64,000 bases of DNA from CAWAND01 sp963783335 (GCA_963783335.1 CAWAND010000010.1:868001-932000); one strand, 5' to 3'. Shown: positions 7,955 through 16,648, numbered from the stretch's first letter. Notes: a model not told the origin generated them from the letters alone. Translations and numbers: made by a program.

Positions 7955-9088
7955 ATGCTCAATATCGAAAAGATCGACACTCATTCCAAACGTGAGACGC
8001 GTGACTTCCTCAATCTGCCATTCGAACTCTATCGCGATCACCCACTCTGGGTGCCCCCCATCCGCATCGACGCCGCCACCATGCTAAACCGGGACAAGCA
8101 TCCATTCTACGGCCACTCGGAGGCCGACTTTTTCCTGGCCAGATTGGACGGAAAGCCGGTTGGCCGGATCGCGGCCATGGAAAACAAGCCCTTCAACGCT
8201 TACCACGACGTTCACGAAGCCCAGTTCTACCTCTTCGAATGCATTGAGGACTTCGAAGTGGCCGAAGCGCTGTTCGAAACGGCCTATGATTGGGCGCGCC
8301 AGCGCGGCCTGACCGATATCATCGGTCCCAAAGGATTTGGCGCGTTGGACGGATACGGCATGCTGGTGGAGGGCTACGAATTTCGGCCGGCCATGACGAT
8401 GATGAATTACAACCCGCCGTACTACCCGGCCTTTGTCGAGAAGCTGGGTTTTGAGAAGAAAGTCGACTTCGTCTCTTGCTACCTCAGCGCCGAGAAGTTC
8501 CACATGCCGGAACGTGTCCATCGCATCGCCGAACGGGCCGCCAAGCGAAGCGGCCTGCATGTTCACCGGTTCAAGAACAAACGCGAGCTGGTCAAGTGGG
8601 CGGACCGCATCGGCCGCACTTACAATGAATCCTTCATCAACAATTGGGAGTATTATCCACTCTCTGAGGATGAGATCGCCTTCCTCACCGACAACCTGAT
8701 GACGGTCGCCGATCCGAAACTGATCAAGATCGTCACCCATGAGGATCGGGTGGTGGGCTTTTTGTTCGCTTTTCCGGACGTCTCGGCCGCCATTCAGCGC
8801 AACGGCGGCCGATTGTTCCCCTTTGGATTGATCGATCTGCTGATAGAATTCCGGCGGACGAAATGGGTTGCCATCAACGGGGTAGGCATCCTGCCTGAAT
8901 TTCAAGGGCGTGGTGGGAATGCTCTGATGTACTCCGAAATGGAGAAGACAATCCGCGAGTTCAACTTCCGTCACGCCGATTTGACCCAAGTGGCAGAAAG
9001 CGCCGTCGAAATGCGGCGCGACCTGGAGAACGTGGGTGGGGTTCCATATAAGAACCACCGGGTCTTCAAGCGTCATATCTCCGCTTGA
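7955..9088 (+). CDS. GNAT-like N-acetyltransferase family protein, substrate unknown
   Basis: 377 residues from the ATG at 7955, which is preceded by GAGG at 5 bases; an in-frame GTG two codons upstream overlaps that site. Two segments look GNAT-like: FFLARLDGKPVGRIAA (about 57-72) and WVAINGVGILPEFQGRGG (about 307-324), the latter carrying an acetyl-CoA-loop-like Q-G-R-G-G-N-A. The polypeptide looks like two GNAT halves in tandem with a Tyr/Pro-rich connecting region (YNPPYYPAFVEKLGF), the arrangement seen in uncharacterised double-GNAT proteins. The substrate cannot be told from sequence. No signal peptide. Confidence 0.65.
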   Translation: MLNIEKIDTHSKRETRDFLNLPFELYRDHPLWVPPIRIDAATMLNRDKHPFYGHSEADFFLARLDGKPVGRIAAMENKPFNAYHDVHEAQFYLFECIEDFEVAEALFETAYDWARQRGLTDIIGPKGFGALDGYGMLVEGYEFRPAMTMMNYNPPYYPAFVEKLGFEKKVDFVSCYLSAEKFHMPERVHRIAERAAKRSGLHVHRFKNKRELVKWADRIGRTYNESFINNWEYYPLSEDEIAFLTDNLMTVADPKLIKIVTHEDRVVGFLFAFPDVSAAIQRNGGRLFPFGLIDLLIEFRRTKWVAINGVGILPEFQGRGGNALMYSEMEKTIREFNFRHADLTQVAESAVEMRRDLENVGGVPYKNHRVFKRHISA

Positions 9089-9158
9089 TCCGGGGTTCAT
9101 CTGGGAGGCCAAGGATGGCCGCTCGACCCGGGAGGGTTGAGGTTAGGAGAAACGATCC

Positions 9159-10635
9159 ATGAGTGCAACTCTCGAACAAACAGCCAAGCCGGCCCATGGT
9201 TGGCTGAAGAAGATCCGGGTGGTGTTCGAGCCCGGACCCATGACGGGGATGCTCGAAGATGTCACCGACAATCTGCTGAGCGCATTCGAACAGCATGGCC
9301 ACGAGATCCAGGATGCCCCGGCCAACGACACCGACGTGCTGCTGACAACGGCCCGCTACGGCGAGCCGTTGGGCTGGCGCGACGCCATGCTCTTCTCGGC
9401 CCGGCGGAAGTTCGGGCTGGACAAATCCCCCACCATCTACACCTTGATTCACGTGAAGCCAGATGAATTCGAGCGCGCCTTGGCGCATTTTGAGAAGGCG
9501 CTAGCGAAGAGCCCACGCGACCCGGAGGACTTCCAGTTCCCCGGACTGGCACCGGATGCCTACCGCGTGCTGGTTGAACAGGGATTGCGCGGCGGACCAA
9601 TCATGGCCTTTGAGCGCCTGCTTCAGGCGCAATCCAAGAGCATTCGCATTGTTCTCGTGGTCGGGGACGACAAGGCGGAAGAGGCCTACCACTTCGATCT
9701 GGTGGGGGCGCACCCGCGCAGCCTGGCGGATGACTCGCAGGCCTTCTACTCCGACATTGTGATGCGAATTGTGACGGCCGCCAGCACGGGTGAGGTCACG
9801 GAGCACAGCGTGCTCGAACCGATGATCAGCCGCGCCAAGTGGGATGCGCTCAACACAGTTGAGGAGATGCGCTCGGCGGCCCTGGCGTTGGACAAGCGCA
9901 AGTTCTTCACTGAAATGGTGCGCATTGTCGACCTGGTCCAGGTCCCTGCGGTCGCCGAACTCGGTCGCCAGTCAATACAGCGAAGGTTGCTTTGCCACGT
10001 GGGAGCCGCATCTCCAGGCGCTGATCGCCACCGTCACCGGCAGCGCGCGCCCGGTGGATAAGGGCAACATTACCGAGGACGACCTGGCAGTGATTGTGGG
10101 GTTGCAGCCCGACGGGAGCGGAGCCCAGGTGCGGCATGTCGAAGGCAAGCGCAACGATCCGCCGTCATCGGAGGCGGTCGAGATGCTGGATATGGACCGG
10201 GTGTTGCCCACGATCACGCTGGACGATCCGTGGGATGTCGACGGGGAAGTTCCGGTCGTCCGGTCCAAGCTGCATGGGCACCGGGCCATCGGCGGCTACG
10301 ATCCCGAGGCGGTCGAGTATGTGCCGCTGGACGCGCCCTACTATCACTATCTGGTGTCCTGTGCCACCGAAGCCCAGGCCCAAGGCATCAAGGAAGCCTT
10401 CAACCGCTCGGAGGCGCTGCACAATCCGGATGACCCCCGAAGGCTGGTGTTCACCGTCCTGCCCGGGCACGGTTGCGTTATCGCCGAGAAATGGGTGGCT
10501 GGTAAGGCACCGTTCCAGATCATGTGGGAGGCCATGGACGCCGGCCAACTGCAGGTCATCAACAAGATCCCGCAGGGGCCCATGACCTATGAAGCTGCGG
10601 CGGACGGAGGCATGATCCTCAAGACCGCCGACTAG
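9159..10635 (+). CDS. Conserved-looking hypothetical protein, interrupted by an apparent +1 frameshift
   Basis: AGGAG lies 9 bases before the ATG. The first frame is coding-like to about residue 270 (through VAELGRQ), then becomes Arg/His-rich. The next frame from about 9980 takes over with clear coding character (FATWEPHLQALIATV onward) to the stop at 10635. The joined product is about 490 residues with no membrane segment or signal peptide. I do not recognise the family; the C-terminal part has a Gly/His patch (VLPGHGCVIAEKW) that could be catalytic. The break requires skipping one base, and the frame-0 codon nearest the switch is CGA at 9981. It lies between a GNAT-like gene and a Yip1-type membrane gene on the same strand. 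Confidence 0.6.
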
Positions 10636-10668
10636 CGCGGGCCTCATTCTGCTATCGGAGGGGATCCC

Positions 10669-11181
10669 ATGTTTGAGCGTGTGCTGCGTGCGGTACGTTT
10701 GGACCCGAGCCTCTACCGCGAGGTAGCCGTCGACGAACGGCTGCAGGGGGAGGCGGCCCTGATTGTGCTCGCAGCCACCCTGCTTTCAGCCATCGGCACC
10801 GGGATCGGGAGCCGTCACTGGGTGCTGGGGTTTGGCGCCGAGATGATCAACGGCTTTCTCATCGGTTGGCTCCTTTGGGCAGTGATCGCCAATCTGGTGG
10901 GCGACTTCCTCGGCGGACGCAGCCAGCTGGGCGAGATGGTGCGTGCTCTGGGCTACGCCAATGCGCCGCGCTTCATCGGCATCTTCGGCTTTTTGCCCTG
11001 CGTCGGGCCAATCTTCAGGCTGGCAGCCTGGGTCCTGACCATCGCCGCCGGAGTCATCGCCATCCGCGAAACCATGGAATTTGACACCTTCAAAGCGCTG
11101 GTCACGGCCGTCATCGGCCTGGCCGTGTACATCATATTCAATATGTTGATCGGCTTGTTCTACGGGGGTTTGCTGGGCTGA
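10669..11181 (+). CDS. Yip1-domain-type membrane protein
   Basis: 170 residues with about five transmembrane helices. The pattern of a short amphipathic N-terminus (MFERVLRAVRLDPSLYREV), a polar loop LGGRSQLGEMVRALGYANAPRF and then helices is typical of bacterial Yip1-domain proteins, whose function is unknown. GGAGGGG precedes the ATG at good spacing. It follows the frameshifted gene by 33 bases and ends before a strong inverted repeat. Confidence 0.7.
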   Translation: MFERVLRAVRLDPSLYREVAVDERLQGEAALIVLAATLLSAIGTGIGSRHWVLGFGAEMINGFLIGWLLWAVIANLVGDFLGGRSQLGEMVRALGYANAPRFIGIFGFLPCVGPIFRLAAWVLTIAAGVIAIRETMEFDTFKALVTAVIGLAVYIIFNMLIGLFYGGLLG

Positions 11182-11212
11182 GCCCCTTAGATTTCAATCC
11201 ACGCGAAAAGAA

Positions 11213-11239
11213 TTGCGGCGCCCCCAGGGGGCGCCGCAA
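11213..11239. terminator. Bidirectional terminator-like hairpin
   Basis: A perfect 13-base inverted repeat (TTGCGGCGCCCCC, one base, then its complement) sits between two convergent genes that end at 11181 and 11270. It would form a very stable hairpin. There is no T-tract on either side, so its efficiency as an intrinsic terminator is uncertain. Confidence 0.6.
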
Positions 11240-11269
11240 GTGGTTGAAGGGAGAGATGGGTTCGGGGGT

Positions 11270-12145
11270 CTAGGGGTTGCGAACGACCAGGTTGCCGGCG
11301 CCCATTTCGACGTGGATCGTGAGGGAAGGACCGGGGGAGGCCTGGTTGAATTGACGTCCTCCACCCTGGAAGCTGCCCTGCATATCAATGTTGGTCACAC
11401 CGCCGCGCACGTCAAAAACCACCGGTACACCATCTGGGATGATCAGGGTGACCTGGCCGAGACCCGCCTTGATGGTGACGTCCTCGTCCGACTGGAGCTG
11501 TCCGGAGAAGTCGAGGCTGTAGTCGCCGGCACCGCCGGTGAAGATGAGGGACTTGAAGTTGGCATTTGCCAACCCCGACAAGTCGACGTTGGAGGCTCCG
11601 GTTGAATATGAGAAGCGCTCCATAGCCACCTGGTTTGGCAGTCCGAAGCCCAGGTGGACGTCCGACGCGCCATCCTGAACGGTCAGGGATGTGATCGAAA
11701 GCCCGCCGAGATCCACCTCGGCGTGGTAGGCGCCGGCAGCGATGGACAGATCGATGGGCTGATCGCCCAGTTTCAAGTCCCAGGTGTTCTTCATGTCCGA
11801 GCCGATGTTGAACGGGATGGAGTTTGTGTTCATCGGTCCGCTGGAGAGAGTCACGCCCGAGGCGGTTTGGGTGATGGTCGGCTTGAGCTGTTCCACGTTG
11901 TAGGTGGCCGTGCCTTCCACCAGGCCGGTGGAAGCGCCGGGTGCCAGCTTGAGTTCGCCGGCGCCGAACTGGAGCTTGAGCCTCGCCGGGCTGCTATCCT
12001 GCGCCGGGATCTCAATCGGCTCGGTCTGCGTCGGGCCGGTATCCACGGTCCCCCCTCGGATGTTGGGCAGGTCGATGTTGAAACTGCAGGCGAGCGCTGC
12101 CATGGCCAGCACAGCGAGGGCGAGCAAAGGTGTTCTGGTGAACAT
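11270..12145 (-). CDS. Lipoprotein with toast-rack/LiaF-like beta-helical domain
   Basis: The start at 12145 (MFTRTPLLALAVL) gives 291 residues; seven more codons to 12166 are possible but spoil the signal peptide. The lipobox is MAALAC (Cys about 20). After a Thr/Pro linker, the rest consists of repeating short beta-strands with Asp/Gly/Ser/Asn turns (GASDVHLGFGLP, GASNVDLSGL, GAGDYSLDFSG, GVTNIDMQGSF, GAGNLVVRN), typical of the LiaF/DUF2154 and putative adhesin toast-rack families. Such proteins often take part in envelope-stress sensing; the role here is not established. A Rex/CRP-type palindrome lies 83-100 bases upstream. Confidence 0.75.
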   Translation of the reverse strand: MFTRTPLLALAVLAMAALACSFNIDLPNIRGGTVDTGPTQTEPIEIPAQDSSPARLKLQFGAGELKLAPGASTGLVEGTATYNVEQLKPTITQTASGVTLSSGPMNTNSIPFNIGSDMKNTWDLKLGDQPIDLSIAAGAYHAEVDLGGLSITSLTVQDGASDVHLGFGLPNQVAMERFSYSTGASNVDLSGLANANFKSLIFTGGAGDYSLDFSGQLQSDEDVTIKAGLGQVTLIIPDGVPVVFDVRGGVTNIDMQGSFQGGGRQFNQASPGPSLTIHVEMGAGNLVVRNP

Positions 12146-12227
12146 GAATGGATCTCCTTCTGTCATTTCGCTTGATCTGGGATCGTTCTCGGATTCTATA
12201 CGTGGACTCTACTGCCGCGGTCGCGGT

Positions 12228-12245
12228 TTGTGAAGTCTTTCACAT
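12228..12245. promoter_or_regulatory. Rex/CRP-FNR-type palindrome TTGTGAAGTCTTTCACAT
   Basis: This site is one base short of the perfect TTGTGA-N6-TCACAA seen elsewhere in the window. It lies upstream of the minus-strand toast-rack lipoprotein. The rest of the interval 12146-12411 holds no convincing gene or RNA. Confidence 0.45.
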
Positions 12246-12411
12246 ACTCAATGAGCTGGGATGTTTGTCATCTCGCCGACCAGGCTGAGGACTCTGTGGG
12301 CTTGGCTTTCGTCGGGGACCGGCAGTCTGTCCTGGCCGGCGCGCGCTGAGTGTGGCCATCGTTCCGGCCTGCCCCGACGGACCGGCGGCCTCTGGATACG
12401 CCGGCGCGGAG

Positions 12412-12918
12412 TCAGTTGGATGCGGCTTGGGGCCAGGGGGTGACGTGGAACGCAATGATGGGGAGGCTTTCGGCGATGGCGCGGATATCGGCCTCCGTGT
12501 CGTGCTTGGGGAATCCCATCACCCCGGCCAGTTCCCCCATGGCGATGGGGTGGCGACGGGCGTAGTCCACTAGCCTATCACCGGCCTGGGCGGGATCGAG
12601 GACATGGGCGATGGCGGCCACGCGGCGCCGGTGTCCGGTGGACAGCCGAACCTGTGGGTGCGCCAGGATGTTGCGGTACCAGTCTGAGCGCAGGTTCCAG
12701 CCGGAGGCGGCGAAATAGGTGTCGGAGTCGTCATCGTGGCCGACGACTTCGATCACCACCTGGTGCCACCGGCCGGATTTGCGGCCGAGGTGCTCGAGCA
12801 GCATGAAGCGTTGGCCGAGCACCCAACCCAGGCGCAGATGGTACAGGTTGATCGGCAAGCGGAGCAGCCATCTCAGGAGGCCGCGCGGGGTCGGGAGCTG
12901 CCGGGTGGGGGTGGACAT
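12412..12918 (-). CDS. Deazaflavin (F420)-dependent nitroreductase-family (Ddn-type) protein
   Basis: 168 residues with the signature LLEHLGRKSGRWHQVVIEVV (about 40-59), followed by YFAASGWNLRSDWYRNILAHPQV (about 67-89). This is the split-barrel Ddn/nitroreductase-quinone reductase family, whose members bind F420, FMN or haem. Family knowledge supports a reductase; the cofactor and substrate are not fixed by sequence. The ATG at 12918 stands 6 bases after TAGACT on the minus strand, suggesting a leaderless mRNA. Confidence 0.8.
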   Translation of the reverse strand: MSTPTRQLPTPRGLLRWLLRLPINLYHLRLGWVLGQRFMLLEHLGRKSGRWHQVVIEVVGHDDDSDTYFAASGWNLRSDWYRNILAHPQVRLSTGHRRRVAAIAHVLDPAQAGDRLVDYARRHPIAMGELAGVMGFPKHDTEADIRAIAESLPIIAFHVTPWPQAASN

Positions 12919-12930
12919 GGCCGTAGTCTA
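12916..12930 (-). promoter_or_regulatory. -10 element placed for a leaderless transcript (Ddn-type gene)
   Basis: On the minus strand TAGACT (12930-12925) is followed by six bases and then the ATG. There is no room for a ribosome-binding site between the expected transcription start and the start codon. No clear -35 is visible. Confidence 0.4.
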
Positions 12931-13016
12931 ACACCGATAGCTGGGTCGGCTTCGGGCGGCCGGGAGCACTTCGCGCCGAGCATGTCTTTGGGGCGGCGCC
13001 GTCACACGGATGCGGA

Positions 13017-13454
13017 TCAGGAATCGACATCCCACCAGCGGATCTTGAGGTCGAGCAGCAAAACGCGCAGGTCGGCCTTGCTGGCGGCGCCGAATTTTTC
13101 CAGCACGTGGCGGATGTGGGTTTTGACCGTCTCGGGTGAAACCACCAGCGCCTCGGCGATCTGGTGGTTGGTGTAGCCGCGGGCGGTCAGCTTGGTAACC
13201 TGCTGCTGGCGCGGCGTGAGCTGCTCGAGGACCGCTTGAGCCTGACGCCGCCGCAGCGCCTGCTCAAGACCATCGGTCAGCAGATCGCGGACAAAGGCTT
13301 GCGGAGGGCGGCCGCGCCGCTTGGCCGCCTGACGCAAGCGGGCGCTGAGCTCGGGATCGAGCTCCAACTGGAGCCCGGTTCGCTCATCGAACGGACGAGC
13401 GAGCGGATCACCGTCGCTGTCTCTTTGGCTACGCAACCGGCCGAAAAGTCCCAC
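13017..13454 (-). CDS. LuxR-type helix-turn-helix regulator under a LexA-boxed promoter
   Basis: 145 residues. The C-terminal half is a LuxR/FixJ-type DNA-binding domain: LTPRQQQVTKLTARGYTNHQ (79-98), then IAEALVVSPETVKTHIRHVL (about 99-118). The N-terminal half lacks a receiver or sensor domain; instead a short segment LQLELDPELSARLRQAAKRR resembles a ribbon-helix-helix or dimerisation element. It is probably a stand-alone transcription factor. Its promoter is an exact TTGACA-N17-TATAAT with a perfect GAAC-N4-GTTC palindrome in the spacer, so it is probably repressed by LexA. Its targets are not known; the RHH-like reading of the N-terminus is tentative. Confidence 0.8.
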   Translation of the reverse strand: MGLFGRLRSQRDSDGDPLARPFDERTGLQLELDPELSARLRQAAKRRGRPPQAFVRDLLTDGLEQALRRRQAQAVLEQLTPRQQQVTKLTARGYTNHQIAEALVVSPETVKTHIRHVLEKFGAASKADLRVLLLDLKIRWWDVDS

Positions 13455-13511
13455 ACAACCTCCTGGCCGCTGTTGTCAGGCTGCCCCCGGAAGGGGCTAC
13501 GGCTGCCTCTC

Positions 13512-13540
13512 ATTATATAGAACATATGTTCTCCTGTCAA
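13512..13540 (-). promoter_or_regulatory. Consensus sigma-70 promoter with LexA-type box in the spacer
   Basis: On the minus strand TTGACA (13540-13535) and TATAAT (13517-13512) are both perfect and separated by exactly 17 bases. The perfect palindrome AGAACATATGTTCT occupies 13519-13532, that is, almost the whole spacer. A strong promoter kept off by LexA is the classic SOS design. The divergent lipoprotein gene starting at 13570 could also be affected. Confidence 0.8.
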
Positions 13541-13557
13541 AGGGTGATTGGGGCGGG

Positions 13558-13572
13558 TAGACTCAGGGTGTG
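13558..13572 (+). promoter_or_regulatory. -10 element placed for a leaderless transcript (Gmad2 lipoprotein)
   Basis: TAGACT at 13558-13563 is followed by six bases and then the GTG start at 13570. The spacing matches that of several other genes here and predicts transcription starting at or next to the start codon. Confidence 0.4.
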
Positions 13573-14415
13573 CGTGTCTTATCTTGCTTTCGGACCATTC
13601 GTAGCGCCCGGTTTGCGCTGGGTGCCGGCCTGCTGCTGGGCTTGATCGGCTGCGGCCTGGCGCCGACATCCAGCCCGGTCCCATCGCAGGCGCCGTCCAC
13701 CCTGGCGCCTGCCACCGACGCCCCTGTCGGGCGGCCGACGGCTGCCGGGCAGCCTCCAAAAGAAGCCATCCTGATCCTGTCGCCTGGCCCGGGTTCGCGT
13801 GTGACCAGCCCGATCCATCTCCAGGGTATGGCTGACCCGACCTTCGAACAGACGTTGGCGGTCAGGCTGCTGGCGGACGACGGGAGCCAGCTCGCGTCGC
13901 TTTCAACCACGATACAAGCCGACGCCGGGCAGCGCGGTGTTTTCAAGGTTGATGTGCCCTTCAGCATCGGCCAGAGACAGCAGGCCTTCCTACAGGTCTT
14001 CGCCACCAGCCCTCGGGACGGTGGCGTGACCCACCTCGCCTCGGTCGGCGTGCAGCTGGCATCGGGCGGATCGGCGGACATCCGTCCGGCAGAGCCCCAT
14101 GCAGAGCAAATCGCCATCCGGCAGCCGCAGCCGGGAGAGACCGTCGGCGGCGGGAGGCTGCACGTGGCTGGTTTCGGCCTGGCCGGGTTCGAGCAGACGC
14201 TGGTGCTCGATGTCTATGATGCCCAAGGCAATCAATTGGCCGAACAGCCGGTGATCGTGAAGGCCCCCGATCTGGGTCAGCCCGGCCCATTCGAGGCCGA
14301 CGTGAGCTACGCCCTGGCCCAGCCCGGGCCAGGCCGGGTCGTCGTGCGCGACGTCAGCCCGGCTTTCGGCGGTGATACCCATCTTGCGAGCGTGGAGGTG
14401 AGACTGCAGCCATGA
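13570..14415 (+). CDS. Lipoprotein with two Gmad2-like immunoglobulin domains
   Basis: 281 residues from a GTG start. The signal peptide ends in a lipobox GLIGC (Cys about 28), followed by a Pro/Thr/Ala linker. Two homologous beta-sandwich units follow: the first begins ILILSPGPGSRVTSPIHLQG (about 67) and ends THLASVGVQL; the second begins IAIRQPQPGETVGGGRLHVA (about 179) and ends THLASVEVRL. The shared FEQTL and D-T/V-THLAS motifs show the duplication. These resemble Gmad2 domains of spore-associated and other secreted proteins. Its stop overlaps the next gene's ATG (ATGA), so the two are coupled. Confidence 0.75.
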   Translation: MRVLSCFRTIRSARFALGAGLLLGLIGCGLAPTSSPVPSQAPSTLAPATDAPVGRPTAAGQPPKEAILILSPGPGSRVTSPIHLQGMADPTFEQTLAVRLLADDGSQLASLSTTIQADAGQRGVFKVDVPFSIGQRQQAFLQVFATSPRDGGVTHLASVGVQLASGGSADIRPAEPHAEQIAIRQPQPGETVGGGRLHVAGFGLAGFEQTLVLDVYDAQGNQLAEQPVIVKAPDLGQPGPFEADVSYALAQPGPGRVVVRDVSPAFGGDTHLASVEVRLQP

Positions 14416-15377
14416 ATGCAATGGAGCAGGACCGACAAATTGCCAATGGCGAAGCTGCTGGCCGCCGCTACACGCGCTGGGCGGCCGCCGCCGTGCTCGT
14501 GCCGACGGTGCCCATGCTGCTGCTCTCCGTGGCGGCACTGGCCATCTTCTACGCCGCGCCGACTCGCTTCGGCCGATTGCTTGCTCAACTGCCCGGCGAG
14601 GAAATCATCCGCTCGATGCTGGTCTTCGCTCCGGCCACGCTCCTGGGAATTGTGATTCTGGCCGCGTTGTATGCGCTGGAGCGGCCGGACGCCGCAGCCC
14701 GCGCCAAGCCGGTCGAGGTCAAGAGGCAACCGCAGGCGATGCGCCTGAGCCGCAGCGCAGCCTGGCTGCTGCCGCCGGCCGTCCTGCTTTTTCTCGCCTC
14801 GGTCGCGGCGCGACTGCTGGCTTTCGTTTCACCCAGCCGATGGCAGGCGCTGCTGGCACCGCTCCCCGGGGACCGCTATCTGGCGCCCGTGTTCGAAGCC
14901 GCACCCTGGCTTTTGTTGGCGCTGCTGGTGGCCCTGACCGTTGTCGTCTGGCGCTCGCGCAACGCCCAGTCGGTCGGCCCGCTGGACCAAAGGCAGGCAG
15001 CCCGCATCGGCGCCGTGGCGACCCTGATTGCGGCGCTGCCGATGCTCGGCCTGTCCCTGGCCGCCCTGGCGGTCTTCGCCGCTTCGCCGGAACGGTTTGC
15101 CAAACTTCTGGCTCGCTTGACGCAGGAAGCGTTCGTCCGACTGGGACTGGTCTTCACACCCGCCGCGCTGCTCAGCCTGGTCCTATTGGCGGTGCTGGTG
15201 CTGTTCTTCAGCGCCGTGGGGCGGCAAATGGATCGATCGTCGGCTGAGTCCGCCAAGCCTCGAGGGGCGACCTGGCGTCAGACCCTGGCCGTGTGGGTGC
15301 TCACGGCTGGCTTGGCGTTCAGTGCCATCGTCGGGTTGGGCTTGGGCGGCGTGGCGATCTATCTTGTGATCCGTTAG
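14412..15377 (+). CDS. Membrane protein with a threefold internal repeat, unknown function
   Basis: 321 residues, about seven membrane helices. Three homologous modules of about 65-90 residues can be read, each with a hydrophobic helix, a short motif and a second helix: APTRFGRLLAQLPGEEII, SPSRWQALLAPLPGDRYL and SPERFAKLLARLTQEAFV. The common core is S/A-P-x-R-F/W-x-x-L-L-A-x-L. Polar Arg/Lys-rich linkers separate them, and a final single helix ends the protein. No family is recognised. It overlaps the upstream lipoprotein gene by four bases and meets the convergent dehydrogenase gene with a four-base overlap at the stops. Confidence 0.65.
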   Translation: MNAMEQDRQIANGEAAGRRYTRWAAAAVLVPTVPMLLLSVAALAIFYAAPTRFGRLLAQLPGEEIIRSMLVFAPATLLGIVILAALYALERPDAAARAKPVEVKRQPQAMRLSRSAAWLLPPAVLLFLASVAARLLAFVSPSRWQALLAPLPGDRYLAPVFEAAPWLLLALLVALTVVVWRSRNAQSVGPLDQRQAARIGAVATLIAALPMLGLSLAALAVFAASPERFAKLLARLTQEAFVRLGLVFTPAALLSLVLLAVLVLFFSAVGRQMDRSSAESAKPRGATWRQTLAVWVLTAGLAFSAIVGLGLGGVAIYLVIR

Positions 15378-16648
15378 TTGGACGGTGCCAGGCGGTAGAG
15401 ACCACCGCTGTGGTCAATCATGTAGACATGGCCGGCGGCTTCAACGCCGAATCCGCTGATGGCGGCTGAAGTCTGGAAGAGGCGATTGTTCAACCAGCTG
15501 CCGTCGGGCTGACGAAGAAGCCCCCAGACCGATCCCGAGCAGAAATCCCCATAAAGATAGACGCCCTGCCACGCTGGAAGATCTGGATCGCGGACCACGA
15601 CGCCACCCGAGACTGAGCAGCCGTCACTGTGGCTGTATTCGACCACGGGATCGACGAGACCGGCCGCCTGCCCCCTGTATTTGTGAAATCCTTCGCGAAT
15701 AGACCAGCCGTAATTCTGACCGCCCGGGTCGCCGGCTGGTTGGAAGTCGATCTCCTCCCACTGGTTCTGGCCCACGTCACCGATGTAGAGATCTCCGGTG
15801 GTCGAGTCAAAAGAAAAGCGCCACGGGTTGCGCAGTCCGTAGGCCCAGATTTCCGGCCTGGCGTCGGGTTGGTTGACATAGGGGTTGTCCGGCGGGATGG
15901 CGTAGGGATCACCGCTGTTGACATCGATCCGCAGAAGCTTGCCGAGCAGCACCCCCAAATTCTGGCCGTTGCCCTGGGGGTCTCCGCCTGAGCCGCCATC
16001 GCCCATGCCAATATAGAGATAGCCGTCGGGGCCAAAGGCCACGTGGCCGCCGTTGTGGTTGGCGTAGGGCTGCTTGATATGCAGCAAGTTCTGCTCACTG
16101 GACGGGTCGGTCCGGTTCGAGCCGGGGTCGGTGTGGAAGCGGGACACGAAAGTGTCGCCTCCGGCCCCAGTGTAGTCCACGTAGAAATCGCCCGTCTGAG
16201 CGAAGTTGGGATCGAACGCCAAACCGAGCAGGCCGCGTTCGCTCCCATTGGTGTTGACCCGATCTCGCAGGTCCAAGAAAGGCGTTCCTTCAATCTGCCC
16301 ATCGTGAGAGACCAAGATCGTCCCCGCTTGCTGCACGATGAACAGACGCCCATCCTCGATCGCCTCGAGATCGACGGGCTGGGCCAAGCCGGTGACCACA
16401 GATTGCCAGGTCGCCGAGGCCGGGTCAGGCAGGCTCGAAACCGACGAAGGAGTCGGAGAGGAGGCCTGGGTGCCGGGGACCGACGTATCCGTCAGAGCAG
16501 GAAATGGGCTGGGAGGACGCGTGGCAGTGACAACCACGGCCGGAGGGGCCGGGGCGGTCTCCCTTGGACTCAGGAGCGAGCAGCCGAGTACGATAGGGAG
16601 GGCCAGGGCGATGACCAGCGTCATGCGAGCTCGTTCGCGAAGGAACAT
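15374..16648 (-). CDS. PQQ-dependent sugar dehydrogenase-like lipoprotein (glucose/sorbosone dehydrogenase family)
   Basis: 424 residues from the ATG at 16648 (MFLRERARMT). The lipobox is VLGC, followed by a Pro/Thr/Ser linker. The beta-propeller core carries family landmarks: FLDLRDRVNTNGSERGLLGLAFDP, NHNGGHVAFGPDGYLYIGMGDGG (the His-Asn-Gly-Gly patch), DNPY..PEIWAYGLRNPWRFSFD, and DVGQNQWEEIDF. The family uses PQQ in the periplasm or outside the cell; the substrate is uncertain. On the minus strand TACAAT ends six bases before the ATG, suggesting a leaderless mRNA. Confidence 0.88.
   Translation of the reverse strand: MFLRERARMTLVIALALPIVLGCSLLSPRETAPAPPAVVVTATRPPSPFPALTDTSVPGTQASSPTPSSVSSLPDPASATWQSVVTGLAQPVDLEAIEDGRLFIVQQAGTILVSHDGQIEGTPFLDLRDRVNTNGSERGLLGLAFDPNFAQTGDFYVDYTGAGGDTFVSRFHTDPGSNRTDPSSEQNLLHIKQPYANHNGGHVAFGPDGYLYIGMGDGGSGGDPQGNGQNLGVLLGKLLRIDVNSGDPYAIPPDNPYVNQPDARPEIWAYGLRNPWRFSFDSTTGDLYIGDVGQNQWEEIDFQPAGDPGGQNYGWSIREGFHKYRGQAAGLVDPVVEYSHSDGCSVSGGVVVRDPDLPAWQGVYLYGDFCSGSVWGLLRQPDGSWLNNRLFQTSAAISGFGVEAAGHVYMIDHSGGLYRLAPSN

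Noticed and set aside
8084..9112. 342-codon open frame antisense to the GNAT-like gene
   Set aside because: It mirrors the real gene codon by codon in a G/C-third-position region. The plus-strand gene has a promoter, GAGG site and protein-like sequence; the antisense one has none.
12146..12411. Short open frames in the gap between the toast-rack lipoprotein and the Ddn-type gene
   Set aside because: The frames of 60-71 codons on both strands are Arg/Pro/Gly-rich with no ribosome-binding site. Only the palindrome at 12228 stands out.
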